Below are positions 1 to 8,143 of a stretch of DNA of 64,000 bases, piece after piece. The notes under the pieces were generated by a model that saw nothing but the letters and a program-made list of their open reading frames with translations, did no database searches and had not been told where the DNA came from. The position numbers were made by a program, and so were the translations under genes. This DNA is from Brevibacillus daliensis (GTDB taxonomy: Bacteria > Bacillota > Bacilli > Brevibacillales > Brevibacillaceae): positions 1-64,000 of the forward strand of contig NZ_JAJISB010000020.1 of NCBI RefSeq assembly GCF_021245735.1, given 5' to 3'. Each line of letters starts with the position of its first letter. The stretch's first letter is position 1.

Positions 1-57
1 CTTATCCACATTTGCCATATGCTGATTCATTATCCAGTTTTCAGGGAATAAATAAAT

Positions 58-97
58 AAAACTGCTTTTCTCTTATGAGGAAGGCGGTTTTTTTGTT
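58..97 (+). terminator. Rho-independent terminator of an upstream gene
   Basis: An AAACTGCTTT arm pairs imperfectly with AAGGCGGTTT (one G-T pair and a mismatch) and runs into seven T residues. No gene in the window precedes it, so it probably ends a gene to the left. Confidence 0.6.
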
Positions 98-253
98 TAT
101 TCGCAGTTGTTAGTTCACAAGTTTGTAATATTAAATGGTTAAGAATGACCAGTATTATTACATTTGTGTGAAAATTACAACAACACTATTGTTCTTTCTA
201 GAAAATTGGGTAAAGTAGGAGAAGGGAGAGATAGAAGTAAGGAGGGGATAAGG

Positions 254-388
254 ATGAATAAAAAACTCTGGGTACAAGAGAAGCCAATACGAAAAGAAGA
301 TCAAATTGCTTGGCAAAAAAAGGTGATTCGAGAAGAGTTATTAAAATCATCATCAGCGGTAGCAGTTCTAGAAAGAGGGAAAGAATAA
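254..388 (+). CDS. Small hypothetical protein (44 aa)
   Basis: This is a short, Lys/Glu-rich, probably cytoplasmic protein beginning MNKKLWVQEKP. The ATG at 254 was chosen because a strong AAGGAGGGG ribosome-binding site lies just ahead at about 238-246; upstream in-frame starts have no such site. A good terminator follows at 444-480, so the gene looks like an independent transcription unit. I recognise no domain. Reality rests on the ribosome-binding site and terminator only, so confidence is moderate. Confidence 0.5.
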   Translation: MNKKLWVQEKPIRKEDQIAWQKKVIREELLKSSSAVAVLERGKE

Positions 389-443
389 GAGTAAGAGTAC
401 TATGAATTTTTTTTAAAAAGTATAGAGAAAAATTTCACATAAA

Positions 444-480
444 GGGCGCTTGTTGATAAAAACAAGTGCCCTTTTTTTTT
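444..480 (+). terminator. Rho-independent terminator
   Basis: GGGCGCTTGTT pairs with AACAAGTGCCC across a short A-rich loop and is followed by nine T residues. It ends the small gene at 254-388. Confidence 0.85.
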
Positions 481-738
481 TAGTTATTTCGATTACAATC
501 AAGTATTTGTTGCAAAAGAGCGATTAATGGCGAAGTTGGTATATGCCAGGACCAAACTAGATGACGATACTCGCTAATAAAATCAAACAGCCGCCTATCC
601 TGTTTAGGGTTAGAGGCAGTATTAACATGGCTGCATACGATATTATAACGTTTCTAACTCAATTCTCTCGTACAGGAAAAATGAAAAGAGAAAGGAGGAG
701 TGCTGATGAAGGGATTATTATAGTAGACGGAAACGATA

Positions 739-955
739 ATGTTTTACACGAGTGAACATAACCAAATCAGCCTTATTATTCCATAAGGAGTTGCACATGG
801 ATATCGTGTATTGGGGCATGAACCAGCACGGATCACCTATCTAGCCAATCTTTCCAATAACCCCTTAAAACCAAATGAACACTTCATTCCATATAATGAC
901 CCCACAATTAAGTTCACTGGAATACCACTTTTACGTAAGAAAGAAGGGATATCTG
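739..955 (+). pseudogene. Remnant of dTDP-4-dehydrorhamnose 3,5-epimerase (rfbC-like)
   Basis: Reading frame 739 onwards gives FYTSEHNQISLIIP, a stop codon (784-786), then GVAHGYRVLGHEPARITY and IPYNDPTIKF. This matches the C-terminal part of the RfbC-type sugar epimerase family, where IPPGVAHGYKVLG and a PYDDPxI motif near the end are conserved. The stop sits exactly where the second Pro of IPPG is expected. The N-terminal half is not readable: stops occur just upstream in this frame (721-726) and only scattered open stretches lie between 561 and 755. The remnant runs directly into rfbB, as expected for a former rfbC-rfbB operon. Identification rests on motif recognition, not a search. Confidence 0.7.
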
Positions 956-2014
956 TTGAAAATACTGGTAACAGGAGGAGCTGGATTTATTGGCAGTAAT
1001 TTTGTCCATTATCTTCTTCGGACCTATCCTCACTATAAAATCGTTAACCTAGATTACTTGACCTATGCTGGTAATTTGGAAAATTTGCAAGATATAGAGG
1101 AACATCCTCACTATCGATTCGTTCGGGGTTCTATTTATGATAAAAAAACAGTGGATGCTCTATTGTCTGGAGAAAAAGAATTGTTTCACACGGATCTAGC
1201 CCCCATTGATATCATTATTAATTTTGCAGCGGAATCACATGTGGACCGCAGTATTGCTGATCCAGAACGATTTATCAAAACGAATATAACAGGGACACAG
1301 GTTTTATTAGAGGGGGCAAGAAAACATCAGATTAAGCAATTTATACAAGTCTCTAGCGATGTGGTCTATGGCTCATTGAAAACAGCAGAAGGAGCATTTA
1401 CTGAGGAGACCCCTCTAGATCCAAACAGTCCATATTCAGCTTCCAAAGCAGCTGCAGATATGCTAGTCAGAGCCTATCATCAGACCTATGGACTCCATAC
1501 TAATATTACGCGTTGTTCTAACAACTACGGCCCCTACCAATTCCCGGAAAAATTAATTCCACTAGTAATCACGAATGCACTATCTTACTTGCCTGTTCTC
1601 ATTTATGGTGATGGATTTCATGTACGAGATTGGTTGCATGTGGAAGACCATTGCCTTGCGATTGATCTGGTAATGCATAAAGGCGTTCCTGGAGAGATAT
1701 ACAACATTGGAGCCAATAATGAATGGACCAATATAGAATTGGTCAAAACCTTACTACAGCTGGTCGATCGCGATGAGAGTTTACTTGAATACGTAAAGGA
1801 TCGACTAAAGCATGATCGACGGTATGCAATTGATTCCAGTAAAATTCAGAAGGAACTTGGATTTATACCTGTTCATAGCTTTGAAAAAGGAATATCAAAC
1901 ACGGTCTCATGGTACCGATCAAATGAAGAATGGTGGCAACGGGCAAAATCAGGTGAGTTCCGTAATTATTACCAAAGACAGTATGGACAAATATTACCTA
2001 ACCAGTTTCATTAG
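956..2014 (+). CDS. rfbB: dTDP-glucose 4,6-dehydratase-like protein (RfbB/RmlB family)
   Basis: A cytoplasmic NAD-dependent short-chain dehydrogenase/reductase-fold enzyme of the family making dTDP-4-keto-6-deoxyglucose for rhamnose-type sugars. The TTG start at 956 follows AAGAAGGG and gives 352 aa, normal for RmlB. The GGAGFIGS dinucleotide-binding motif is at residues 7-14, NFAAESHVDRS at about 89-99, and YxxxK (Tyr160, Lys164) follows. The usual STDEVYG motif reads SSDVVYG here (residues 133-139): the catalytic Glu is Val, a one-base change (GAG to GTG). With the broken rfbC in front, the locus may be decaying or the enzyme may have changed function. Family assignment is firm; activity is uncertain. 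Confidence 0.85.
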   Translation: MKILVTGGAGFIGSNFVHYLLRTYPHYKIVNLDYLTYAGNLENLQDIEEHPHYRFVRGSIYDKKTVDALLSGEKELFHTDLAPIDIIINFAAESHVDRSIADPERFIKTNITGTQVLLEGARKHQIKQFIQVSSDVVYGSLKTAEGAFTEETPLDPNSPYSASKAAADMLVRAYHQTYGLHTNITRCSNNYGPYQFPEKLIPLVITNALSYLPVLIYGDGFHVRDWLHVEDHCLAIDLVMHKGVPGEIYNIGANNEWTNIELVKTLLQLVDRDESLLEYVKDRLKHDRRYAIDSSKIQKELGFIPVHSFEKGISNTVSWYRSNEEWWQRAKSGEFRNYYQRQYGQILPNQFH

Positions 2015-2075
2015 AAGGGGATAACAAGGGAAGGGGGATATGTTGAGATTGTTCAAAAAGGTGATTTCATAAAGG

Positions 2076-2113
2076 AAAGGCAGTGTACTCAAAAGAGAGT
2101 CACTGCCTTTTTT
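2076..2113 (+). terminator. Rho-independent terminator after rfbB
   Basis: AAAGGCAGTG pairs with CACTGCCTTT and is followed by a T run. Confidence 0.85.
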
Positions 2114-2199
2114 CCAATCCAAGTATATAGTCATGCGAGTATTGCAACCCAATCCGTAAAAAAAGGGGCTTCTTGCAAGACAATAAATAGAAGCAGAAC

Positions 2200-2448
2200 T
2201 TACTCGTCATCTTGATATTGTCCACTAGAATTATGTTGTTGATTCTTGTGGGGAGGATATTCCATGCGGCTTAGCGTTGATTTCACTTTATCTATCTGAG
2301 CTTGATAGTCCTTTACTACAGCGGTAAGTATAGTAACAGATTCTTTTAGGGAAGAATCGTTGCTAATATGATCGATTGCTCGATGGATGTGAATCATTTT
2401 GTTTTCTGTCTCACGTAAAAAGTCTACCAGTTCCATACCATTCAACAT
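2200..2448 (-). CDS. Small hypothetical protein (82 aa)
   Basis: The protein begins MLNGMELVDFLRETENKMI and ends in a polar His/Gln/Asp-rich tail (HKNQQHNSSGQYQDDE). The central part is probably alpha-helical, with heptad-like spacing of hydrophobic residues. The ATG at 2448 follows a consensus AAGAGGTGAT ribosome-binding site at 2451-2460; an in-frame TTG lies one codon upstream. No signal peptide or membrane segment is visible. It is transcribed away from the holin-like gene on the other side of a gap of about 540 bp. I do not recognise the family. Confidence 0.65.
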   Translation of the reverse strand: MLNGMELVDFLRETENKMIHIHRAIDHISNDSSLKESVTILTAVVKDYQAQIDKVKSTLSRMEYPPHKNQQHNSSGQYQDDE

Positions 2449-2648
2449 CAATCACCTCTTTATCGCATTTCCTATTGTTCCTTTACAGATAAGTCTGCTT
2501 GTTCCTAGTCGATTCTATACATGACAAGACTTTTATCTATCTAATTGAAATATTTTAGGAAAAATTGGTTACTTCCACTGTTTCTATTGTCCAACCTCCC
2601 TGCGATTTACTGCATATCATACATTATATTCAACAGGAGGAGTTGTTA

Positions 2649-2720
2649 ATGAGTAAGAGGCATTGTGGTTGTAGAAGACGACGAAGACATTTTTGCGGTA
2701 GTAGAGAAGGATTGGGTTAA
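2649..2720 (+). CDS. Possible Cys/Arg-rich micro-protein (23 aa)
   Basis: A 24-codon ORF reads MSKRHCGCRRRRRHFCGSRE plus three residues, giving a very basic peptide with three Cys and two His. An excellent AGGAGG ribosome-binding site is placed correctly before the ATG. Peptides of this style are reminiscent of small spore or coat peptides in Bacillales, but that is only an analogy. The rest of 2452-2987 shows no convincing gene; a 19-codon ORF at about 2801 lacks a ribosome-binding site. Confidence 0.4.
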   Translation: MSKRHCGCRRRRRHFCGSREGLG

Positions 2721-2987
2721 CGTAGTTTTAGGGGTAAGCATAAGGAAAATTGCATTTGATTGGGTGACTTTCTAACCTACTGGACTATTTTGCTGAAATG
2801 TAATGAAAGGGGCCGCTTGCAGATTAACTGGTGGTCTTCTTCGAGCGTTACAAGGTATTTGATTATTATGGATGTTTCAAGTGAAGCCTCCCGAGGTAAG
2901 AATTTTAGCGATCATATATGCTAGATTCATGTACAGCTAGTACCCTCGGTGCAGGAATGTTGCCTGACACAGGAGGTGACTACTTAC

Positions 2988-3392
2988 ATGTATATTACTG
3001 GAGAAAGTCCTAATTTATTTTGGACTGGTGCTAGTATCGCACTCCTCACCTATTTGGTAGGAGGAATGGATCAACTCTTTACTGCACTCTGTATTTTTGT
3101 AATTGTGGATTATATTACGGGTGTGATTGCTGCTTGGTACACACGTGTTCTTAATAGCAGAGACGGCTTTAAAGGGATAGGACGAAAGCTAGCAATGTTT
3201 CTGTTTATTGTCGTGGCACATCAACTAGATGTGATAAGCGGAAGTGAAACCGGATTATTACGAGATGCAGTTATTTTATTCTTAATTAGCAATGAAGGCA
3301 TATCTATAGTAGAGAACTGCCATCGATTAGGTATTCCTGTTCCTTCCTTTTTACTACAAGCTTTGAAAAAAGTACGTAACATGAAGAAATAG
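2988..3392 (+). CDS. Holin-like membrane protein (phage holin family 4-1/TcdE-like)
   Basis: This 134-aa protein has three to four hydrophobic segments, with a first pair at about residues 10-50, and carries the FVIVDYITGVIAAW and GFKGIGRKLAMFL signatures of the toxin-secretion/phage-lysis holin family. These proteins form membrane pores that release muralytic enzymes or toxins; orphan copies occur in spore formers outside prophages. ATG 2988 was chosen because AGGAGGTGAC (2971-2980) lies seven bases upstream; an ATG at 2949 lacks a site. The C-terminus is basic (KKVRNMKK). No endolysin or other phage gene is nearby, so this looks like a solitary holin. Confidence 0.75.
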   Translation: MYITGESPNLFWTGASIALLTYLVGGMDQLFTALCIFVIVDYITGVIAAWYTRVLNSRDGFKGIGRKLAMFLFIVVAHQLDVISGSETGLLRDAVILFLISNEGISIVENCHRLGIPVPSFLLQALKKVRNMKK

Positions 3393-3510
3393 GTGCAAAC
3401 GTCATACGATTGAAAATTATGAGATGGATACTTTGTCCAAGCACAAAGTACCCCATCTCGTTCATAAATAAATAAAATAAGTTTTTTGTTTTGGAGAGGA
3501 GGACATAGAT

Positions 3511-3654
3511 ATGAAAATGACTTGTTTGCACTGCTGCAATATTTTTCAGGAGCAAGATAAATGTCCAGTATGTGGTCGTACTGAGTTACGCCCCATCATC
3601 GTACATTTGCAAAAATCTACGGAAACCATCGTGATCCCGATACAGTTACATTGA
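3511..3654 (+). CDS. Small zinc-ribbon-like protein (47 aa)
   Basis: A 47-residue ORF starts MKMTCLHCCNIFQEQDKCPVC and has two paired-Cys knuckles (CLHC at 5-8 and CPVC at 18-21), the pattern of a treble-clef or zinc-ribbon metal site. A GGAGAGGAGG ribosome-binding site precedes the ATG. The hydrophobic end (TETIVIPIQLH) gives no hint of function. It lies between the holin-like gene and the YbjQ-family gene, on the same strand as both. Confidence 0.6.
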   Translation: MKMTCLHCCNIFQEQDKCPVCGRTELRPIIVHLQKSTETIVIPIQLH

Positions 3655-3756
3655 GAGGTAAGAAATTACATGTAACAGCAAAGAGATATTATTCGTATTA
3701 CATTATGAAATAGTATATAGTATAGATCATGATTAATATTGAGGAGGAATGAGTAA

Positions 3757-4071
3757 ATGCTTGTTACCACAACATCTACGATTCAAAATAGGGAAATTGT
3801 TGAGTACATTGATATTGTAACTGGAGAAGCAATTATGGGCGCAAACGTGGTGCGTGACTTTATGGCAGGAATTACTGATATCATCGGTGGTAGAAGTGGT
3901 GCATATGAAAATAAACTGGCAGAAGGTCGAAGCATTGCCATTCAGGAAATGAAACAAAGAGCCTCTCAATTGGGTGCTAATGCAATTATTGGTGTAGATC
4001 TTGACTTTGAAACAGTGCGTGAAGGAATGATGATGTGCGTCGCTACGGGTACTGCTGTACGTCTGAAATAA
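3757..4071 (+). CDS. YbjQ/UPF0145 family protein
   Basis: The 104-aa protein matches the UPF0145 (YbjQ) family in length and pattern: a start of the [14 protein letters not shown] type, [23 protein letters not shown] in the first half, and [15 protein letters not shown] in the second. Members are small alpha/beta proteins that form rings; the family has been called heavy-metal-binding but its role is unsettled. GAGGAGG lies before the ATG, and a strong terminator follows, making this a single-gene unit or the end of one with the zinc-ribbon gene. Confidence 0.85.
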   Translation: MLVTTTSTIQNREIVEYIDIVTGEAIMGANVVRDFMAGITDIIGGRSGAYENKLAEGRSIAIQEMKQRASQLGANAIIGVDLDFETVREGMMMCVATGTAVRLK

Positions 4072-4111
4072 CAAGGGGAATAGCAGAACGAGTTAAACAG
4101 GATGTCCCACC

Positions 4112-4161
4112 AAAAGGCAACCTTTACTTTCCAACATAGGAAAGGAAGGTTGCCTTTTAGT
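4112..4161 (+). terminator. Rho-independent terminator
   Basis: AAAAGGCAACCTT pairs with AAGGTTGCCTTTT, and an inner ACTTTCC/GGAAAGG pair closes the loop. The short T tract is partly inside the stem. Confidence 0.75.
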
Positions 4162-4223
4162 TGAATAATTGTATGGAGTAAGTACAATAGAGATACGATA
4201 GAAATAGTGGGAGTGAGATTCTT

Positions 4224-5441
4224 TTGCCTTTGTTTAAAAATGTATCGTTTTTGCTTCTTGCTTTGGGAGAGGCAATAGCGGGCATAACGATCTGGGTATG
4301 TACCCTGATTAACTTGCAATTCTTGTCTCAATTACTTGACTCTAACCTGGCAACAGGTTTAACACTCATGTCAGGTATGCTAGCGAGTGTGATTTTTCTT
4401 CCGATCACAGGAAAAATGATCGATCGTTACGACAAACAAAAAATATTGTTATACTCCACGCTGATGCGAACTACTGCCCCCATATTCATGCTGTTTGCGA
4501 TCTCAAATCAGTCGCTTATCTGGCTTATTCTATCCTTAATGGTGAATCAGATAGCTGGGTCCATGTATCTCCCTACCGTACGTTCAGCAATGCCAGCGCT
4601 TGTTGGTCAATCTAATCTACTTTCTGCCAATACGTTTTATATGAATGTAGCCACAGTAGCGCGGATAGCTGGTACTTCAATCGGGGGAATCTTACTGACA
4701 TTCTTTAGTCTGTACCATGTTACGATTGGAACATTAATCGGCTTTATTCTTCTACTTTTGATTGTGATATGTGTGAAAATTCCGATAAGTGAAGCGCAAG
4801 CACGACGATCAAAAGAAAAACTAAAATTCACTGAAGTTTTCGAGATTATGAAGCAGGAACCCACAATCGTGGTGGGACTGATAACCACAGGTATAATCAT
4901 GTTATTTTTGGGTGGTTTCAACCTGTTGGTTCTATCTTTTGGGAAAATTCAAAATTCTACAGAAATTATGGGTTATATTTACTCGGTAGAAGGAATCAGT
5001 GTATTAGTGGCTGGACTATTTGTAAAAAAACTGGTGGGGACAGTAAATTTAATAAAAGCCTCCACGTTGCTTCTTCTTGCCGTCGGGCTAGGGGAAATAG
5101 GTTTATCATTTGCAACTAGCCAAACAATTGTTTTACTATCATATGTACTTCTTGGTCTCACATTTGGGTTCATTTTTCCAATGGTGACGACGATATTCCA
5201 GAAAAAATTGCCTGAAACGGTGCAGGGAAGGTTTTTCAGTTTTAAAGAATTGGTGGATCGTATCCTCATACAGGGAGGCATGCTAATTACGTCACTTATG
5301 CTTGACCTAATTGGATTGACGCAATATATAATTATACTTGGTGGTGCAACCCTGCTTGTGGGTGTTCTCGCGTTTGCATATACTCAAAAACATAACCTGG
5401 TTACTCATAGCAAGGATCAACAAGCGTTTTCTCAATCCTAA
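4224..5441 (+). CDS. MFS transporter (probable drug efflux type)
   Basis: A 405-aa inner-membrane protein with about twelve hydrophobic segments, typical of the major facilitator superfamily. The GKMIDRYDKQKILLYSTLM stretch at about 62-80 is the conserved cytoplasmic loop 2-3 motif (GxxxDRxxRR-type). Proteins of this size and pattern in Firmicutes are usually proton-driven exporters of drugs or toxic metabolites; the substrate cannot be read from sequence. The TTG start follows a GGGAGTGAG site and begins MPLFKNVSFLLLALGEAIAG. The C-terminal tail is short and polar. It stands alone upstream of the amino-acid ABC operon. Confidence 0.85.
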   Translation: MPLFKNVSFLLLALGEAIAGITIWVCTLINLQFLSQLLDSNLATGLTLMSGMLASVIFLPITGKMIDRYDKQKILLYSTLMRTTAPIFMLFAISNQSLIWLILSLMVNQIAGSMYLPTVRSAMPALVGQSNLLSANTFYMNVATVARIAGTSIGGILLTFFSLYHVTIGTLIGFILLLLIVICVKIPISEAQARRSKEKLKFTEVFEIMKQEPTIVVGLITTGIIMLFLGGFNLLVLSFGKIQNSTEIMGYIYSVEGISVLVAGLFVKKLVGTVNLIKASTLLLLAVGLGEIGLSFATSQTIVLLSYVLLGLTFGFIFPMVTTIFQKKLPETVQGRFFSFKELVDRILIQGGMLITSLMLDLIGLTQYIIILGGATLLVGVLAFAYTQKHNLVTHSKDQQAFSQS

Positions 5442-5540
5442 ACTGTGATAATTCCAAAAGATGAGATTGACAAGTTGGATTTTTGAAATTATGATTCTTA
5501 AAAGGGTAAATTCCGATAAGACAACTGGGGGATTAGTAAA

Positions 5541-6377
5541 ATGAAGAAATCATGGGTTACATCTGTATTTGTTTCTATTTTGACAGCGTCACTTTTTCTT
5601 GCAGGGTGTGGTTCTACAAATAGCTCAACAGGGTCTACAGGCGAGACAACAGGAGGAGACAACCATGCTACGGCTAGCTCCCTAGAAGATATCAAAAAAG
5701 CAGGTAAAATCAGAATTGGAACGGAAGGGACATACGCCCCTTTTACCTTTCATGATTCTTCAGGGAAGTTAACGGGATTTGATGTTGAGCTCGCCAGTGA
5801 AATCGCCAAACGTATTGGTGTTGAGGCTGAGTTTATTGAGAGTAAATGGGATGGAATGTTCGCAGGAATAGATGCAGGTCGTTTTGATATAGTGGTTAAC
5901 CAGGTAGCTATTCGTGAGGATCGATTGCAAAAGTATGATTTTTCTGATCCTTATAACGTATCAAAAGCAGTTTTACTTGTTGCAGAAGATAATCAGGAGA
6001 TCAAAAGCTTTGCTGATTTAAAAGAAAAAAAAGCAGGTCAAACATTAACGAGTAACCTAACCGAAATCGCCAAACAGAATGGTGCAGAAATTGTACAGAC
6101 AGAAGGTTTTAACCAGGCGATGGATTTACTGATTGCGGGGCGGATTGATGCAACTGTCAACGATGGCCTATCCTTCTATGATTTCAAAACCAAAAAGCCT
6201 GACGCAAAAGTAAAAGTGGTTGCTGAGCACCCAGACGCATCGAAGAACGGAGTAATGATTAAGAAGGGCAGTAAAGAACTGGTAGATGCTGTAAACAAAG
6301 CATTAAAAGAGATGCAGGCTGATGGAACATATTTAAAAATCTCTGAAAAGTATTTCAGTACAGACGTTTCAAAATAA
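5541..6377 (+). CDS. tcyA: Amino-acid ABC transporter substrate-binding lipoprotein, probably cystine (TcyA-like)
   Basis: This 278-aa lipoprotein of solute-binding family 3 captures an amino acid outside the membrane for the downstream permease. The lipobox LAGC places the lipidated Cys at residue 23, followed by a Ser/Thr/Gly-rich linker. The mature domain opens RIGTEGTYAPFTFHDSSGKL and contains ESKWDGMFAGIDAGRFDIVV, close to the E. coli cystine-binding protein (TKWDGMLASL...DVVINQV). That supports cystine over polar amino acids generally, but specificity is inference. GGGGGA precedes the ATG. It is first of three genes with short gaps (30 and 11 bp). ATTCCGATAAG upstream resembles a half of a CymR site; this is weak. 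Confidence 0.85.
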   Translation: MKKSWVTSVFVSILTASLFLAGCGSTNSSTGSTGETTGGDNHATASSLEDIKKAGKIRIGTEGTYAPFTFHDSSGKLTGFDVELASEIAKRIGVEAEFIESKWDGMFAGIDAGRFDIVVNQVAIREDRLQKYDFSDPYNVSKAVLLVAEDNQEIKSFADLKEKKAGQTLTSNLTEIAKQNGAEIVQTEGFNQAMDLLIAGRIDATVNDGLSFYDFKTKKPDAKVKVVAEHPDASKNGVMIKKGSKELVDAVNKALKEMQADGTYLKISEKYFSTDVSK

Positions 6378-6407
6378 ACAACTAACATCAGGAAGGAGCT
6401 GGAATAG

Positions 6408-7085
6408 GTGGATATGCTATCTGATCGAATTATAGGCATTGTAGTTGATTCATTTCTGCCTCTCTTAGTAACTGGTATTACATACACGATTCCACTGACG
6501 TTCATCTCCTTTGCAATCGGTTTATTCCTTGCTTTCGGAACAGCATATGCCCGTCTATCAAGCAACAAGATATTATATGGAATTTCCAGTTTTTATGTGT
6601 GGGTGATCCGTGGAACTCCGCTATTGGTGCAGTTATTTATCATTTTTTATGGCCTACCTAACATGGGGATAACGATTGGTCCTCTGCCTGCTGCAGTTAT
6701 TGGATTCTCCTTAAGTGTAGGGGCATACAATTCGGAAGTAATACGAGCGGCAATCCAATCAGTACCAAAAGGCCAATGGGAAGCAGCCTACTCCATAGGG
6801 ATGACCAGAAGACAAGCTAGACGACGCATTATATTGCCACAAGCTATTCGGGTAGCGATCCCGCCTCTTGGCAACTCGTTTATCAGTCTGGTGAAGGATA
6901 CCTCCTTGGCAGCGACGATTACAGTAACAGAGATGTTCCAGAAGGCACAGCAGATTACGGCATTTACCTATGAACCTCTAGTACTCTATTGTGAAGTAGC
7001 TGTTATTTACCTCATGTTTAGTACGGTGTTATCTACGCTTCGAAGCAGAGTGGAAACGAGACTAGAGCGTTATGTTGCCAAGTAG
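6408..7085 (+). CDS. tcyB: Amino-acid ABC transporter permease (TcyB-like)
   Basis: The 225-aa integral membrane subunit has about five transmembrane segments and the His/Glu/Gln permease-family pattern: [17 protein letters not shown] near residue 64 and the EAA-type cytoplasmic loop [22 protein letters not shown] near 125, which contacts the ATPase. It passes the amino acid delivered by the lipoprotein across the membrane. GTG 6408 is the preferred start because AAGGAG at 6393-6398 is nine bases upstream; an ATG two codons later would be too far from it. Confidence 0.88.
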   Translation: MDMLSDRIIGIVVDSFLPLLVTGITYTIPLTFISFAIGLFLAFGTAYARLSSNKILYGISSFYVWVIRGTPLLVQLFIIFYGLPNMGITIGPLPAAVIGFSLSVGAYNSEVIRAAIQSVPKGQWEAAYSIGMTRRQARRRIILPQAIRVAIPPLGNSFISLVKDTSLAATITVTEMFQKAQQITAFTYEPLVLYCEVAVIYLMFSTVLSTLRSRVETRLERYVAK

Positions 7086-7096
7086 GAGGAACAGAC

Positions 7097-7840
7097 ATGA
7101 TAGAGATTCGTAACCTGCATAAGAGCTTTGACGGGCTGGAAATCCTAAAGGGAATTGAGCTAACTGTTGAAAAAGGGGAAGTTGTCGTTATAATTGGTCC
7201 GTCTGGTTCTGGTAAGACAACTTTATTACGATGCATGAACCTGTTAGAGATACCGACACAAGGATATGTGCGAATCGGAAAAGAAGAGCTAGATGTATCA
7301 ACAAAATGGCGATATAAGGAAAAAGTCGTACTACCGATCCGTCAACAGTCAGGAATGGTGTTTCAAGGTTATAATTTATTCCCTCATAAAACCGCATTGG
7401 AAAATGTGATGGAAGGATCAGTCATCGTCAAGAAACGCCCTCATGCAGAAGCAAGACAAAGAGCGGAAGAAATGCTCGCGAAAGTAGGGCTCGCTGACAG
7501 GATGAATATGTATCCCCATCAGCTCTCTGGTGGTCAGCAACAGAGGGTAGGAATAGCAAGGGCAATGGCGCTCGATCCATCCGTACTGTTGTTTGATGAA
7601 CCAACGTCAGCACTTGATCCAGAACTGGTCAGCGAAGTGTTGAAGGCTATAAAGCAGCTGGCAGATGAAGGGATGACTATGGTAATCGTTACACATGAAA
7701 TGGGTTTTGCTCGTGAAGTAGCTGATCGGGTGATTTTTATGGATGCTGGGCATATAGTAGAAGAAGATAAGCCAGAAGAAATCTTTGAGCGACCGAAACA
7801 TGAGCGAACACGACAATTTTTGCAACGTCTACAAACATAA
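7097..7840 (+). CDS. tcyC: Amino-acid ABC transporter ATP-binding protein (TcyC-like)
   Basis: The 247-aa ATPase subunit drives uptake through the adjacent permease. Walker A is GPSGSGKT (34-41), followed by the Q-loop segment [12 protein letters not shown], signature [14 protein letters not shown], Walker [14 protein letters not shown] and the switch His in VTHEMGF, all intact. Length and motifs match polar/cystine amino-acid transporter ATPases. AGGAGG precedes the ATG, 11 bp after the permease gene, and a strong terminator ends the operon. Confidence 0.92.
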   Translation: MIEIRNLHKSFDGLEILKGIELTVEKGEVVVIIGPSGSGKTTLLRCMNLLEIPTQGYVRIGKEELDVSTKWRYKEKVVLPIRQQSGMVFQGYNLFPHKTALENVMEGSVIVKKRPHAEARQRAEEMLAKVGLADRMNMYPHQLSGGQQQRVGIARAMALDPSVLLFDEPTSALDPELVSEVLKAIKQLADEGMTMVIVTHEMGFAREVADRVIFMDAGHIVEEDKPEEIFERPKHERTRQFLQRLQT

Positions 7841-7853
7841 AAAAATTTTATGG

Positions 7854-7896
7854 AGCAAGACGAGAAGATTATATCCCTTCCGTCTTGCTTTTTTTG
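7854..7896 (+). terminator. Rho-independent terminator of the tcyABC-like operon
   Basis: AGCAAGACG pairs perfectly with CGTCTTGCT and is followed by eight T residues. The next 250 bases are AT-rich with no gene. Confidence 0.92.
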
Positions 7897-8143
7897 GTAA
7901 AATATGAAATATTATTTACAAAGTTTAAAAAATAAATATTTTGATAATATTATTATGAATTTATTCAATCTAATCTTGGTCGCTCTATTCCAAAAAGGTT
8001 ACAAAACTTTAAATACTTTTGCCCGAAAAAACGAAAACGTTTTGAGTTATGATGCGTCTAATAAGTAAAAGATCAGGTTATCATAACGAAGAGTAGTACT
8101 TATTCATTTCCTACCTTTATAATTTTGGGAGCAGGTGAAACAA

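Noticed and set aside
811-999. Open frame of 62 codons before rfbB as a separate gene
   Set aside because: It is the surviving tail of the rfbC-like gene read past its internal stop, without a ribosome-binding site.
2988-3392. Prophage remnant suggested by the holin-like gene
   Set aside because: No integrase, terminase, tail or lysin genes are near; solitary holin-like genes are common in spore formers.
5500-5530. CymR operator upstream of the cystine-type transporter
   Set aside because: Only one half resembles the known site; not strong enough to list as a feature.
8032-8046. CcpA (cre) site near the WG-repeat gene
   Set aside because: AAAACGTTTT is palindromic, but the flanking bases fit the cre consensus poorly and the gene gives no carbon-metabolism context.
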